From: Bradyrhizobium canariense
Lineage (GTDB): Bacteria > Pseudomonadota > Alphaproteobacteria > Rhizobiales > Xanthobacteraceae
Assembly (NCBI RefSeq): GCF_018130465.1
Contig: NZ_JAFCKJ010000001.1
Coordinates: 620,001 to 684,000 of the forward strand
Length of the DNA: 64,000 nucleotides
Reading direction: 5' to 3'
Below, piece by piece: positions 19,057-28,149 of this stretch. Within the stretch, counting starts at the first letter, position 1. Every line of letters begins with the position of its first letter. Both the position numbers and the translations under genes were made by a program. The notes under the pieces are model-generated. The model did not search any database. It was not told the origin of the DNA and saw only the letters and a list, made by a program, of their open reading frames with translations.

Positions 19057-20562
19057 ATGTCTTTCGTCCTCGCCATCGACCAGGGCACCACCTCCTCGCG
19101 CGCGATCGTGTTTCGCGGCGACATATCCATTGCGGCGAAGGCGCAAGCCGAGTTTCCGCAGCATTTCCCCGCCTCGGGCTGGGTCGAGCACGAGCCCGAG
19201 GACATCTGGACCTCGACCGTGACGGTCTGCCGCGACGCGATCAAGCAGGCCGGCATCGGGCCCAAGGACATCGCCGCGATCGGCATCACCAACCAGCGTG
19301 AGACCACCGTGGTGTGGGACCGCGCCACGGGGCAGGCCGTGCATCGCGCCATCGTCTGGCAGGACCGCCGCACCGCCGACATCTGCGCCAAGCTGAAAGC
19401 CGACGGCCGCGAGCCCGTGATCTCGGAGAAGACCGGCCTGATCATCGATCCCTATTTCTCCGGCACCAAGGTCGCCTGGATTCTCGACCACGTCCCCGGC
19501 GCGCGGGCGCGTGCCGCGCGCGGCGAGCTGATGTTCGGCACCGTCGATTGCTACCTGCTGTGGCGCCTCACCGGCGGCAAGGTGCACGCCACCGACGCCA
19601 CCAACGCCTCGCGCACGCTGCTGTTCAACATCCACACCGGCCAGTGGGACGACGAGCTGCTGGAGATCATCGGCGTGCCGCGCTCGATGCTGCCGGAGGT
19701 GAAGGATTCCTCCGCCCGCTTCGGCGAGAGCACGCCGGATTTGTTCGGCGGCGCGATTGCGATCTCCGGCATCGCCGGCGACCAGCAGGCCGCGACCATC
19801 GGACAAGCCTGCTTCCGTCCGGGCATGATGAAGTCGACCTACGGCACCGGCTGCTTCGCCCTGCTCAACACCGGCACCACGCCGGTGGTCTCGAAGAACA
19901 AGCTGCTCACCACCATCGCCTACCAGCTCGGTGGAAAGCGCACCTATGCGCTCGAAGGCTCGATCTTCGTCGCGGGCAGCGCGGTGCAGTGGCTGCGCGA
20001 CGGCCTCGGCATCATCAAGCACGCCGCCGAGACCGGACCTCTTGCCGATCAGTCGGACTCCATGCAGAGCGTCTATCTCGTCCCGGCCTTCGTCGGCATG
20101 GGCGCGCCCTACTGGAATCCGCGCGTGCGCGGCGCGCTGTTCGGCCTCACCCGCAACACCGGCCCGGCCGAGCTTGCCCACGCCGCGCTCGAAAGCGTCT
20201 GCTACCAGACTTTTGATCTTTGGGCCGCGATGCGCGCCGACTGGCCGAGTTCGGAAACGGCCAGCGTCGTGCTGCGCGTCGACGGCGGCATGACCGCGTC
20301 CGACTGGACCATGCAGCGCCTCGCCGATCTGCTCGACGCGCCGGTCGATCGCCCCGTGATCCAGGAGACGACGGCGCTGGGCGCCGCCTATCTCGCCGGC
20401 CTTCAGGCCGGCGTCTATCCCGAACCGACCAAATTCGCCGACAACTGGCGGCTGGAGCATCGCTTCAAGCCCAACATGAGCCAGGCGACAAGGGAGCGGA
20501 AGCTCGCGGGCTGGACGAGGGCGGTGAAGGGCGTGCTGGCGAGCGACGAGGGGGAGGGTTAG
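19057..20562 (+). CDS. glpK: Glycerol kinase
   Basis: A 501-residue FGGY-family kinase, the standard GlpK length. It opens [19 protein letters not shown]; the middle includes [27 protein letters not shown] and the end has [18 protein letters not shown] and [16 protein letters not shown], all diagnostic of glycerol kinases. It phosphorylates glycerol to glycerol-3-phosphate with ATP in the cytoplasm. No glpF, glpD or regulator is adjacent, so it stands alone here. Its leader is unusual in being made of an 11-bp tandem repeat. Confidence 0.95.
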   Translation: MSFVLAIDQGTTSSRAIVFRGDISIAAKAQAEFPQHFPASGWVEHEPEDIWTSTVTVCRDAIKQAGIGPKDIAAIGITNQRETTVVWDRATGQAVHRAIVWQDRRTADICAKLKADGREPVISEKTGLIIDPYFSGTKVAWILDHVPGARARAARGELMFGTVDCYLLWRLTGGKVHATDATNASRTLLFNIHTGQWDDELLEIIGVPRSMLPEVKDSSARFGESTPDLFGGAIAISGIAGDQQAATIGQACFRPGMMKSTYGTGCFALLNTGTTPVVSKNKLLTTIAYQLGGKRTYALEGSIFVAGSAVQWLRDGLGIIKHAAETGPLADQSDSMQSVYLVPAFVGMGAPYWNPRVRGALFGLTRNTGPAELAHAALESVCYQTFDLWAAMRADWPSSETASVVLRVDGGMTASDWTMQRLADLLDAPVDRPVIQETTALGAAYLAGLQAGVYPEPTKFADNWRLEHRFKPNMSQATRERKLAGWTRAVKGVLASDEGEG

Positions 20563-20577
20563 GCGCGCCCTCTCCGA

Positions 20578-20719
20578 GTCGTCCCGGCCTAGTGCGCAAT
20601 TGCGCACGGGGGCCGGGACCCATACTCCGCAGCCGATGTTGTGAACGTGACTCGTCGTTCCAGCGTCGCAAAGGAAAAGCGCATTCGTGGTTATGGGTCC
20701 CGGCCTTCGCCGGGACGAC
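20578..20719. repeat. Palindromic intergenic element, GTCGTCCCGG family (copy 2, inverted)
   Basis: The element has ends GTCGTCCCGG and CCGGGACGAC; the arm with GTGCGCAATTGCGCAC is now on the left. Its first 40 or so bases match the reverse complement of the right arm at 12945-13083, so the two are copies in opposite orientation. It lies between glpK and the acetyltransferase. Confidence 0.8.
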
Positions 20720-20758
20720 ATAGAATGTGTAAGTCGCACTCGGCTCCACAGGAACGCA

Positions 20759-21352
20759 ATGATCCTCCCCGACGGCTATTCCGACGTCCCCGCCGGCAAG
20801 ATCGCCGCCGTCGTCACCCATCTGGAGATGACCGCGCGTCCCGCCCGCCGCGACGATCCGCCAGGTAGCCGGACCCTGCGCAAGGTCGATGCCCCCGCGC
20901 TTCATTGGTACCGCGATCTCCATCGCCGCGTCGGCGAGGAGTGGCTGTGGTTTTCCCGGCCGCGCATGAGCGATGCGGAGCTCGCCGCAATCATCCATGC
21001 GCCTGATATCGAGATCTACGCCCTCGTCGTTGATGGCCGCGACGACGGCCTGCTGGAGCTGGATTTTCGCGAGCCCGGCCAGTGCGAGCTGGCCTATTTC
21101 GGCGTCACCGCTGGCCTGATCGGAACGGGGGCCGCCCGCTTCCTGATGAACCGCGCGCTGGAGCTCGCATGGTCGCGCGACATCCGCCGTTTCTGGGTGC
21201 ACACCTGCACGTTCGACCATCCCTCGGCCGTCGCGTTCTACCAGCGCTCCGGCTTCCAGCCGTTCCGCCGCCAGATCGAGATCGCCGACGATCCGCGCCT
21301 CGACGGTACGGCACCGCGCGATGCGGCGCGGCACGTGCCCATCATCGAATAG
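20759..21352 (+). CDS. GNAT-family N-acetyltransferase
   Basis: A 197-residue protein. The acetyl-CoA fold is visible from residue 80 on: IYALVVDGRDDGLLELDF, then CELAYFGVTAGLIGTGAARFLMNRALELAW (motif A region) and VHTCTFDHPSAVAFYQRSGFQPF (motif B), typical of GNAT enzymes. ATG at 20759 with AGGA upstream is preferred; the in-frame extension before it is repeat-derived. The acceptor is unknown and the neighbours give no hint. Confidence 0.85.
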   Translation: MILPDGYSDVPAGKIAAVVTHLEMTARPARRDDPPGSRTLRKVDAPALHWYRDLHRRVGEEWLWFSRPRMSDAELAAIIHAPDIEIYALVVDGRDDGLLELDFREPGQCELAYFGVTAGLIGTGAARFLMNRALELAWSRDIRRFWVHTCTFDHPSAVAFYQRSGFQPFRRQIEIADDPRLDGTAPRDAARHVPIIE

Positions 21353-21373
21353 TGTACGGCTGCCGCCACACCG

Positions 21374-23221
21374 TCATTGCGTCTTCAGAAATTCGACCAG
21401 CGCCCGCCGCTCCCCAGGCGTCAAAAGGCGGCCGATCACGCCGTCCTTTCCATTGTTGAACTCGTGCCCGGTGTTGGTGTTGCCCCGGATCCTGGTATCG
21501 AGCTCGAATCCGCCTTCCAGCTTGTCGTAGCGATATCCGACATTGACCGGGTCATATTCGCGGTTGCCCAGGTAGAATTTCGTCGGCCGCTCGTTGACCG
21601 GCGACAACAGGGCATAAAGGTTGGGCACCGAGCCGTTGTGCAGGTAAGGCGGCGTTGCCCATATCCCGTTGAGCGGACGCGCCTTGTAGGCCAGCGGCGC
21701 CTGGATGCCGTTATCCCGGTATCCGTTCAGCTCGTCGCGCTTGTCCGGCGCAACCGGTGGTGTCTGGCCGTCATACCAATGCGCGATGGTCTTTTGGGTG
21801 ACCGCGCCGAGCGCAAAGCCGAAACCGTCGAAAGGAATATCGAGCTCCCTGGGAACCGTGACCTTGCGGTCGAGCATATCCTGGGCCTGCGCCGGGTCCG
21901 TGCCGACCTTCGTGATCGGGATGACCGGGACGCGGAGATAACGCTCGCCTGGATAACGCTCTTCCTTCCGCTTGTCCGGCAACGACCAGCGGTCGGACTT
22001 CCAGAACTCGGCACTGCTCACCGGCGGCAGGTGGCATCCCTGGCAATGCTCCTTGTAGAGTGCGCCACCTTGCCCGGCGAGCGTCTTGTCGACAGGAGGC
22101 AGCTCGGAAGGCCATTGTGGTGACTTCAATCCGGTAAAGCCTGTGCTTTCATTCGGCTGCTTCCCGGCCAGCGATCTCTCGATCCGGTCCAGGTTCATGA
22201 ATTCGATACCGGAGTTGAAAAGGCCTCCCTTCACGCTGGTCAGATTGATCATCGCCGAGACGCCCATGGCTTCACCGGCATTACGCACCATGGGCTGTTC
22301 GATCGATGCGTTGTACTGGACCCAATCGAACCACGAGGAATCCCAGATGCGCGGGAAATGCACGGGCGCCGACGTGGCGGCATAGTTGGCGGGAATCTTG
22401 AGGTCGACCGCAAAGACCTCGTTGCCGATGCGGTTCAACGCGTCGAGCCTGCCGAACCCCTCGACCACGCTCTGCGGGGCAACCACGGTGTCGAGATCGG
22501 CGAGCCCCTTGCCCTGCGCCAGGATCTTGTCGAGTTGCGCCTGCAACTGGCTCTTTTCCACCTCGCTCGGGTTGGCTCCGATCACCTTTTCGGCGAACCG
22601 GTCGAAGCGGAAGGGCACGAAGCGCGTGAACGCCAGCGAGAGGCCAAGCGCGGTCCGAAACTTGCCGAGATCCGTGAGCGCCGGGCCGCCGTCGACCAGG
22701 AGCTCCGTCCCCTGGTAGGTGAGACGTCCGGTGTGGCACGCCGCGCAGGTCAGCCCGACCCGGGTCATGTCATTGTACGGCGCCCGTGGATTTTTCCAGG
22801 GGTTTGCGGTCGCGTCGACCATCGCCTTGCCGCGCGCCATGCCGACAGGCAATCCAAGCTTGGGATCGGTCGGATCGGGAATGAATCCGAAACGGTCGAG
22901 ATAAGCGGGATCGCTCAGAGGTCCGACTGTCGTCAGCGACAAGACCGGCTGTTCAAGCGCCATGAACCATTCGTAGGGGATGTGGAACGTCGCCGTCCCC
23001 TGATCGGCGTGGTGAAACCATTCGCGCTTGTCCGTCCAGTTCTGGTCGAGCCAGCGCGTCTTTTGGGTGGTTGGATACTCCGGCAACTTCACCCTGATCC
23101 CGTCATAGACCTTGGCGACATAGGGGTAGCCCACCACGCCTGCGATCACGACGACCGCGGCAACGATGACCGAGAAGAGCAGCGCCAGCGAGGCGACGAT
23201 TGAATTCGGTTTCCACGCCAT
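21374..23221 (-). CDS. Diheme c-type cytochrome, RoxA-like / cytochrome c peroxidase-related
   Basis: A 615-residue membrane-anchored periplasmic protein with one N-terminal membrane segment (about 8-31). Two heme-binding motifs are present: TCAACH (C159-H163) and HCQGCH (C393-H397). The stretches SSWFDWVQYNASIEQPMVRN and ATPPYLHNGSVPNLYALL belong to the large diheme cytochromes that include rubber oxygenase RoxA. It ends the operon led by a small conserved protein and a DyP peroxidase. A role in oxidising an unknown periplasmic substrate, or in passing electrons to or from the peroxidase, is inferred. Rubber cleavage is not implied. Confidence 0.8.
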   Translation of the reverse strand: MAWKPNSIVASLALLFSVIVAAVVVIAGVVGYPYVAKVYDGIRVKLPEYPTTQKTRWLDQNWTDKREWFHHADQGTATFHIPYEWFMALEQPVLSLTTVGPLSDPAYLDRFGFIPDPTDPKLGLPVGMARGKAMVDATANPWKNPRAPYNDMTRVGLTCAACHTGRLTYQGTELLVDGGPALTDLGKFRTALGLSLAFTRFVPFRFDRFAEKVIGANPSEVEKSQLQAQLDKILAQGKGLADLDTVVAPQSVVEGFGRLDALNRIGNEVFAVDLKIPANYAATSAPVHFPRIWDSSWFDWVQYNASIEQPMVRNAGEAMGVSAMINLTSVKGGLFNSGIEFMNLDRIERSLAGKQPNESTGFTGLKSPQWPSELPPVDKTLAGQGGALYKEHCQGCHLPPVSSAEFWKSDRWSLPDKRKEERYPGERYLRVPVIPITKVGTDPAQAQDMLDRKVTVPRELDIPFDGFGFALGAVTQKTIAHWYDGQTPPVAPDKRDELNGYRDNGIQAPLAYKARPLNGIWATPPYLHNGSVPNLYALLSPVNERPTKFYLGNREYDPVNVGYRYDKLEGGFELDTRIRGNTNTGHEFNNGKDGVIGRLLTPGERRALVEFLKTQ

Positions 23222-23274
23222 CTCGTTCTCCCTGGCAGGCTGTCGAAGACCTCAGCCGGCCCTTGCCAAATCAA

Positions 23275-24651
23275 TCATGAGGCCGTGTCCGCCAGCGATC
23301 GCAACGCGGCGATGCCCGGCAGGAAGAAATACTCTCCGCCGCGTGTGCTCACGAACGCCGGCAATTCCTTCAATCGACGCCGCGGCGGTGGGACACGCGG
23401 AATCGTGAAGAACCCGCTTCCGTCATTGCCGCCGATCATCGGATCCTTGTCGTTCCCGAGGCCGGCGAAGTCACCGTCGTTGATCCAGACCTTCTGAACG
23501 AACTCGAATTGACGCGCGATGTCGGCGTTCACCAGCAACATGATGGCGCCGCGTTCGGCGCCGTCATCGGCAGCCGCATCCGCGGGCAGGTGCGACCCAT
23601 AGGGCAAACCCTGGCGCAGCAGCCGGTGCCGATGGACGGATGCACCATTCGGACCTGTCAGCCCCGAGCGCGGATTGAGGCGCCGCACATGCGCCCCCAC
23701 CGGGCAGCTCGTTCCCCTGAGGTCGTCGAGATATGTAAAATCATTGTTTCGCGTCGGGTCTGCAGCGAGCGCCGGGTCGTCCTGCGCTGCTGCCAAGGCC
23801 AGCGGTGCGCCGCTTCGCCAGCGTCCCATCATCTTCGCCGCGACCAGCGCGGCGTCGGCCTCATCCGTGGCGGAGCGTCGCAGAAAATCCCGGAAGGCCC
23901 AGACATGCTGGTGCAGCTTGCGCAACACCACGAAGCTGCCGTTGGCGCCGAGAGTTGCGGGGGTGGGCAAGTCAGGCACTGCACCGGTCTCATCGGGCTG
24001 CCCCAGTACGAACTCACCAGCCTTCAAGGCACGCCAACCGCCCGCGTCCGGAATGCCCGCGCCGGGCAGGGCGGGCTCTCCACTGCCTTCGATCGCGGGC
24101 TGCGTGATTCCGTCACGATAGCCAAAGTGCTCGATTGGAACGAGCTTACCATCCGGCCCGGGCAGCAATTTCGCATCGATGGTACTTGCCGCAACCAAGC
24201 CGTTATCGCGCAAATCAGACAGCAATGCTGTCGAAGCGGCATCGCGATCCGCTGCTGTCATCGCGCTGACCACGACAAGCGCGTGCACACGCTTGTCGAA
24301 CGGCGCGTCCCACCGCGCCGGAGCGCTGTCACCAACGTCGCCGAGCCGATCGGCGCGCGCAGCCATCCCTTGCTGGAATTCCTGCGGAAAACTCGACAAG
24401 CTGGGCTCCGGCGTACCGATCGCCGACAGGCCTTGCCACGAGAGGGCGACGTTGAAAGCCAGTGGAGGCGGCGCGTCCAGATTTGCCACGGTCGTGCATC
24501 GCCCGGCAACACCACCGAACCATCGCCGGGCCTTCGCCGCATCGCTCACGTTCAGCAGATGATAGTGCGCAAACGGGAAGCGATACGGCCGCATCGCCAT
24601 TCCCTGGATGTCGTTCCGATCCAGGTCGCCGGCTGCGGATTGGGCAGCCAT
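23275..24651 (-). CDS. DyP-type heme peroxidase
   Basis: A 458-residue dye-decolourising peroxidase. The distal GxxDG motif is GYRDG (177-181, catalytic D180). The proximal heme histidine is H321 in CPVGAHVRRLNPR, and HRLLRQGLPYG (R346) supplies the distal arginine region. The length fits the longer DyP classes. No signal peptide is evident, so it is probably cytoplasmic or exported with help. It begins 5 bases after the upstream small gene and is followed after 53 bases by the diheme cytochrome, so the three look co-expressed. Natural substrates of this family are mostly unknown. Confidence 0.9.
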   Translation of the reverse strand: MAAQSAAGDLDRNDIQGMAMRPYRFPFAHYHLLNVSDAAKARRWFGGVAGRCTTVANLDAPPPLAFNVALSWQGLSAIGTPEPSLSSFPQEFQQGMAARADRLGDVGDSAPARWDAPFDKRVHALVVVSAMTAADRDAASTALLSDLRDNGLVAASTIDAKLLPGPDGKLVPIEHFGYRDGITQPAIEGSGEPALPGAGIPDAGGWRALKAGEFVLGQPDETGAVPDLPTPATLGANGSFVVLRKLHQHVWAFRDFLRRSATDEADAALVAAKMMGRWRSGAPLALAAAQDDPALAADPTRNNDFTYLDDLRGTSCPVGAHVRRLNPRSGLTGPNGASVHRHRLLRQGLPYGSHLPADAAADDGAERGAIMLLVNADIARQFEFVQKVWINDGDFAGLGNDKDPMIGGNDGSGFFTIPRVPPPRRRLKELPAFVSTRGGEYFFLPGIAALRSLADTAS

Positions 24652-24656
24652 TCCCG

Positions 24657-25109
24657 TCAGCCGATCTGGTCAAGGAATGTGTCGAACTTGCCCTTCCAAT
24701 CCAGCGCCTTGTTGATGTCAGTGACGGTAGAATTCGGATAGGCGCAATAATAACCGTCGGTTTCGATGGCGCTTCCAAGAATGTAATCACGCAGCTTGGG
24801 ATAATCGCGCGCTCCCGGATATCCTTCGCAATGGCCCCAGATCGCGTCGATTCCATCGGGCGCCCGCTCGGCGAAATCGCGCATGTAGTCTTCGACGCTG
24901 CCGTCAAAATTCGTTGCAAAGAACAAACGCGTATCATCGTCGAAAATGACCCAGCGCACGATATGGATGGTGCCGAGAGAAGAGATTTTACCGCCGTTTG
25001 CACCGGTCAGCCCCTGAAGTGTCTTGCGTAACGCTTCGGCATGACCGGGAACGATCTTGGTGATTGCGGTCAGGGCGCTGATCTTACCCGTGGTCAGGAC
25101 GACGCTCAT
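24657..25109 (-). CDS. Conserved small protein linked to DyP peroxidase, function unknown
   Basis: A 150-residue protein with no signal peptide or membrane segment. The core GTIHIVRWVIFDDDTRLFF followed by ATNFDGSVEDYMRDFAER resembles a dimeric alpha/beta-barrel (ferredoxin-like) strand-helix pattern. Such domains occur beside or inside peroxidase and catalase-related proteins; the match is by pattern only. The start has a strong GGAGG. It is first in the operon with the DyP enzyme and the diheme cytochrome, so a role in heme or substrate handling is plausible. Confidence 0.7.
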   Translation of the reverse strand: MSVVLTTGKISALTAITKIVPGHAEALRKTLQGLTGANGGKISSLGTIHIVRWVIFDDDTRLFFATNFDGSVEDYMRDFAERAPDGIDAIWGHCEGYPGARDYPKLRDYILGSAIETDGYYCAYPNSTVTDINKALDWKGKFDTFLDQIG

Positions 25110-25387
25110 GGCAATTCCTCCCTGTTATCCGCCAGAACCGTTGCGAACGGCTCAATTGCGGCGTGGCTGCATGTATTCCCTCAATTGCTTCACGCCTGTA
25201 TCTTAGCACAATTACAACTACAATTTGTGATCTGCTTCACTGGTCTCCCGACAATCCCGGCCGCGGCGGGCTACGCCAGGCGAATGCGGCTGCGCCGCCC
25301 GGCTCGGCGACCAGGTGCAGGCGCGACTACGGCGCGGCATATGCCGGTCATGGAATAGTGTGCGGGTTACGCAGCTGTCTCCACATC

Positions 25388-25465
25388 GTCATTGCGAGCG
25401 CAGCGAAGCAATCCAGACTGTCTCCGCGGAAAGATTCTGGATTGCTTCGCTGCGCTCGCAATGAC
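25388..25465. repeat. Perfect 30-bp inverted repeat (intergenic palindromic element)
   Basis: Arms at 25388-25417 and 25436-25465 are exact reverse complements over 30 bases and enclose an 18-base loop. The arm begins GTCATTGCGAGCGCAGCGAA. This is a dispersed element of rhizobial intergenic regions. The surrounding 25110-25585 stretch (476 bases) otherwise holds only a second small hairpin (CCCGGAT/ATCCGGG at 25523-25549) and the promoter region of the DyP operon; no gene is seen. Confidence 0.85.
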
Positions 25466-25585
25466 CGAGTGTGGGCGCGCTCGCTCTTCAAATCGGCGCA
25501 TCAACTCGCGGCGGTGCAGTAGCCCGGATGGAGCGCAGCGTAATCCGGGACAGCGTTCCCGCGCTCGGCTCCATGCGCTACGACC

Positions 25586-25999
25586 TCAAAACACCTTCTG
25601 CTCCGCTCGTGCCAGCGAGAACCCGTGCTGCATGGCGTTGAAACACGTCAGTCCCGTCTGCTCCGACCGGCACGTGAATCCCGCCCGCTGCCACACCTCG
25701 CGATAGGCGAGCACGGGCAACGACGGGTCCATGATGGTGTCGCCGGCGCAGATGCGGCCTGCGGCTCCTTTCGCGTTCATCTCGAAGGCGTTGCCCCATT
25801 CGAGCTCGCAATCGGCCGGCCGGCGCGGGCGCGTGTCCAAGTTCATGATGTCGCAGCGGAGCGCGCCTTGGCCGTTGTCGGTGAAGAACTGGCAGGCGAT
25901 GTTTTTCGACGGCGTCAAAAAGCCGATCGGGCGGTCCTGCGCATGAACGAGGCTCGCGGCGGCGAGCAGGGCAAGCACTGTCAATGATCGCAGGTACAT
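25586..25999 (-). CDS. Small secreted protein, DUF6636-like
   Basis: A 137-residue exported protein. The signal peptide MYLRSLTVLALLAAASLVHA is followed by a domain with FLTPSKNIACQFF, ALRCDI and several cysteines, the pattern of the uncharacterised DUF6636 family. ATG at 25999 is chosen because AAGGAG lies 8 bases upstream; the longer frame starts without a signal peptide. Cysteines at conserved positions suggest disulfides in the periplasm. No function is known. Confidence 0.75.
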   Translation of the reverse strand: MYLRSLTVLALLAAASLVHAQDRPIGFLTPSKNIACQFFTDNGQGALRCDIMNLDTRPRRPADCELEWGNAFEMNAKGAAGRICAGDTIMDPSLPVLAYREVWQRAGFTCRSEQTGLTCFNAMQHGFSLARAEQKVF

Positions 26000-26150
26000 T
26001 TCAAAAACTCCTTGCTGGTCGCCGAACATTGATTCCGCGTCGTTGCAGGAAGCGCAATGCTCTCCTGCCGAGATTCTTGTTGCGGCCGACGCGCATTGGC
26101 GATGAACTGATCGGCCCCGTCGTGTCCAATGCCTGTGAAGAGCGAGAGCC

Positions 26151-26780
26151 ATGTTCCTGATCGGCCAATATGATTCCCCCTTCGTCCGCCGCGTCGCGAT
26201 CGCGCTGAGGTTTTATGGCCTCGCCTTCGAGCACCGGCCGTGGTCCACCTTCGGCGATGCCGACAAGATCGCGCCCTATAATCCGCTGCGCCGCGTGCCG
26301 ACCCTGGTGCTCGACGACGGCGAGGCGCTGATCGAGAGCACGGTCATCCTCGATTATCTCGACGAGCTCGCAGGCGAGGCGAAGGCGATGCTGCCGCGCA
26401 GCGGCGCCGAGCGGCGGCGTCACCTGCGGATCTGCGCGCTCGCTTCCGGTCTTGGCGACAAGGCGGTCAGTCTGCTCTACGAGCGCGTGCTGCGGAAGGA
26501 GCAGCTCACGCTGTGGGTCGAGCGCTGCCAGGCGCAGATTGTTGACGTGCTCGGCGTGCTGGAGGCCGAGCGCGCCAAGGTGACGACGCCATACTGGCTG
26601 GGTGACCGCATCGGCCACGCCGACGTTGCAGTGGCCTGCGTCGTGCGTTTCACCCGCGAGGCGCACCCGCTTCTGTTCGATCCCTCGCGCTATCCCGCGC
26701 TGTCGGCTCACGCCGACGCTTGCGAGGCGCTGGCGCCGTTCCGGGAGATCGTGCAACCGCTGGCACCGCCGAAGGGGTGA
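26151..26780 (+). CDS. Glutathione S-transferase family protein
   Basis: A 209-residue protein with the thioredoxin-like GST N-domain (QYDSPFVRRVAIALRFYGLAFEHRPW; NPLRRVPTLVLDDGEALIESTVILDYLDE, where the ES pair binds the glutathione gamma-glutamyl group). An alpha-helical C-domain contains WLGDRIGHADVAVACVVRF. It is divergent from the DUF6636-like gene. It may conjugate or reduce electrophiles; the substrate is unknown. Confidence 0.9.
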   Translation: MFLIGQYDSPFVRRVAIALRFYGLAFEHRPWSTFGDADKIAPYNPLRRVPTLVLDDGEALIESTVILDYLDELAGEAKAMLPRSGAERRRHLRICALASGLGDKAVSLLYERVLRKEQLTLWVERCQAQIVDVLGVLEAERAKVTTPYWLGDRIGHADVAVACVVRFTREAHPLLFDPSRYPALSAHADACEALAPFREIVQPLAPPKG

Positions 26781-26860
26781 GCCTTTTTCAATCTCTCTCC
26801 GCGGGCGGCAGGGCAATTGCCTATGAAGAAACATATGGCTGGAAGCTCGACTGCGGCCAT

Positions 26861-26982
26861 CCTTCGAGACGCCCGCCTGCGGCGGGCCCTCAGGATGAGG
26901 GACGAGTATGCGGCAGCATTTGACGCAGATGGATGCAACGGAGCCTCATCCTGAGGAGGCCGCGAAGCGGACGTCTCGAAGG
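26861..26982. repeat. Palindromic intergenic element (CCTTCGAGAC ends)
   Basis: Inverted ends CCTTCGAGAC and GTCTCGAAGG flank internal arms CCTCAGGATGAGG and CCTCATCCTGAGG. It occupies about half of the 273-base gap between the GST gene and the convergent DUF3592-like gene, where it could serve as a shared terminator-like structure. Confidence 0.75.
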
Positions 26983-27053
26983 ACGAGGCGCTCGCTCAGG
27001 CGCCGCTGAGACGTCATATGCGATTGCCCTGCCGCTAGCGAGGAGAGGCGCGG

Positions 27054-28061
27054 CTACGCAAACCCGACCTTGATCAGGATTGTCAGGAAAAGGCCGCCGA
27101 CGACCGCGCAGATCGCGGCACCGATCAGCGGCCCCAGCGCGCCGTCGCGGCTTGCAGGCTCCAGCACGGCTTGTCCGGGCTGGTCCGGATCGTAATAGAC
27201 CTGGACGCTCTGCCCGGGACGATATTTCGCCGCGGCCTCTGCGGCGACCTCGCGCAGCCCGGAGATCATGGTGCCGCCCCAATCGACTTCTGTGCCGATG
27301 AAGTCGCGCTTGCCGACCCTGTAGGCGTAGCGCAAGGCGACCTGATAGCGGTGGACAAGCTTTGAAGTCGTCGGTCTGTTGTCGTGGTCGGTCTTCTCCT
27401 CGATGATCTCCTCGATCACGTCGCAGCGCGTGACCCTGCCCGACGCGGTCGGCCAGCGCAGGCTGGCGCTCGCCAGCCGGCGCGCCCGGACATACTCGGC
27501 GACGCAGAACACGCCGCCCACGAGCACGATGATCGGCAGCGCGAACGCGAACAGCGGGACGCCATTGTCGGCGTAGAGCACGTGGCCCGCGAACGAATGC
27601 GCGGTCAGGGTGGCGGCGATGACGCCGAACACCATCGTGAACGCCATCAGCGCCGTGACGTTCTGCGCTGCGGCAGGCTCCAGCAGCGCCTCGGTCGGTT
27701 GCCTCGGATCGACATGGACGTCGACGTGGGCGCCGACCGGATAACGTCCGGTCAGTTTTGCGGCCAGGACCCTCGTCGTGATGGTGGGGCCGCCGACAAA
27801 GATCTTGTCGCTTTCGAGCTCCTGGCCGCCGGCCTGATAGCGATAGCGGATGATGGGCTTGGCGTCGTTCCGATCGTCCGAGGCGTGTGCCGCCAACTGG
27901 TCGACCCGGGAGACCGTGATGATGCCCTCCACCTTGTCCCAGCTCCGCGCCGCCAGCATTCTGCCCCGCATGCGGACCAGGTTGAACAGCGTCAATCCAA
28001 ACAGCAGCACTGCGATGCCGGCGGCAATCTGTGTCCACATCATTTGTTGGGCGTTCAGCAT
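27054..28061 (-). CDS. Membrane protein with two DUF3592-like domains
   Basis: A 335-residue protein with hydrophobic segments at the N-terminus, in the middle and at the C-terminus. Two similar extracytoplasmic units are visible: PIIRYRYQAGGQELESDKIF followed by VDVHVDPRQPTEALLEP, and KLVHRYQVALRYAYRVGKRDF followed by VQVYYDPDQPGQAVLEP. The repeated Y-D-P-x-x-P ending is the DUF3592 pattern, so this looks like an internal duplication. ATG at 28061 is chosen for AGGGGA at 6-base spacing. Function unknown. Confidence 0.8.
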   Translation of the reverse strand: MLNAQQMMWTQIAAGIAVLLFGLTLFNLVRMRGRMLAARSWDKVEGIITVSRVDQLAAHASDDRNDAKPIIRYRYQAGGQELESDKIFVGGPTITTRVLAAKLTGRYPVGAHVDVHVDPRQPTEALLEPAAAQNVTALMAFTMVFGVIAATLTAHSFAGHVLYADNGVPLFAFALPIIVLVGGVFCVAEYVRARRLASASLRWPTASGRVTRCDVIEEIIEEKTDHDNRPTTSKLVHRYQVALRYAYRVGKRDFIGTEVDWGGTMISGLREVAAEAAAKYRPGQSVQVYYDPDQPGQAVLEPASRDGALGPLIGAAICAVVGGLFLTILIKVGFA

Positions 28062-28149
28062 CCGATTCCCCTGCGCTTCGGCGGCGACCGCCATTGGTCG
28101 CGGCGAGCGCGCTTCGCGTTCACGGCCGGGGTGAGGTGCGGCGTCGATC

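Noticed and set aside
21374-23221. Calling the diheme cytochrome a rubber oxygenase
   Set aside because: Family resemblance to RoxA is visible, but the fold is shared by many diheme proteins and no latex-degradation context is present.
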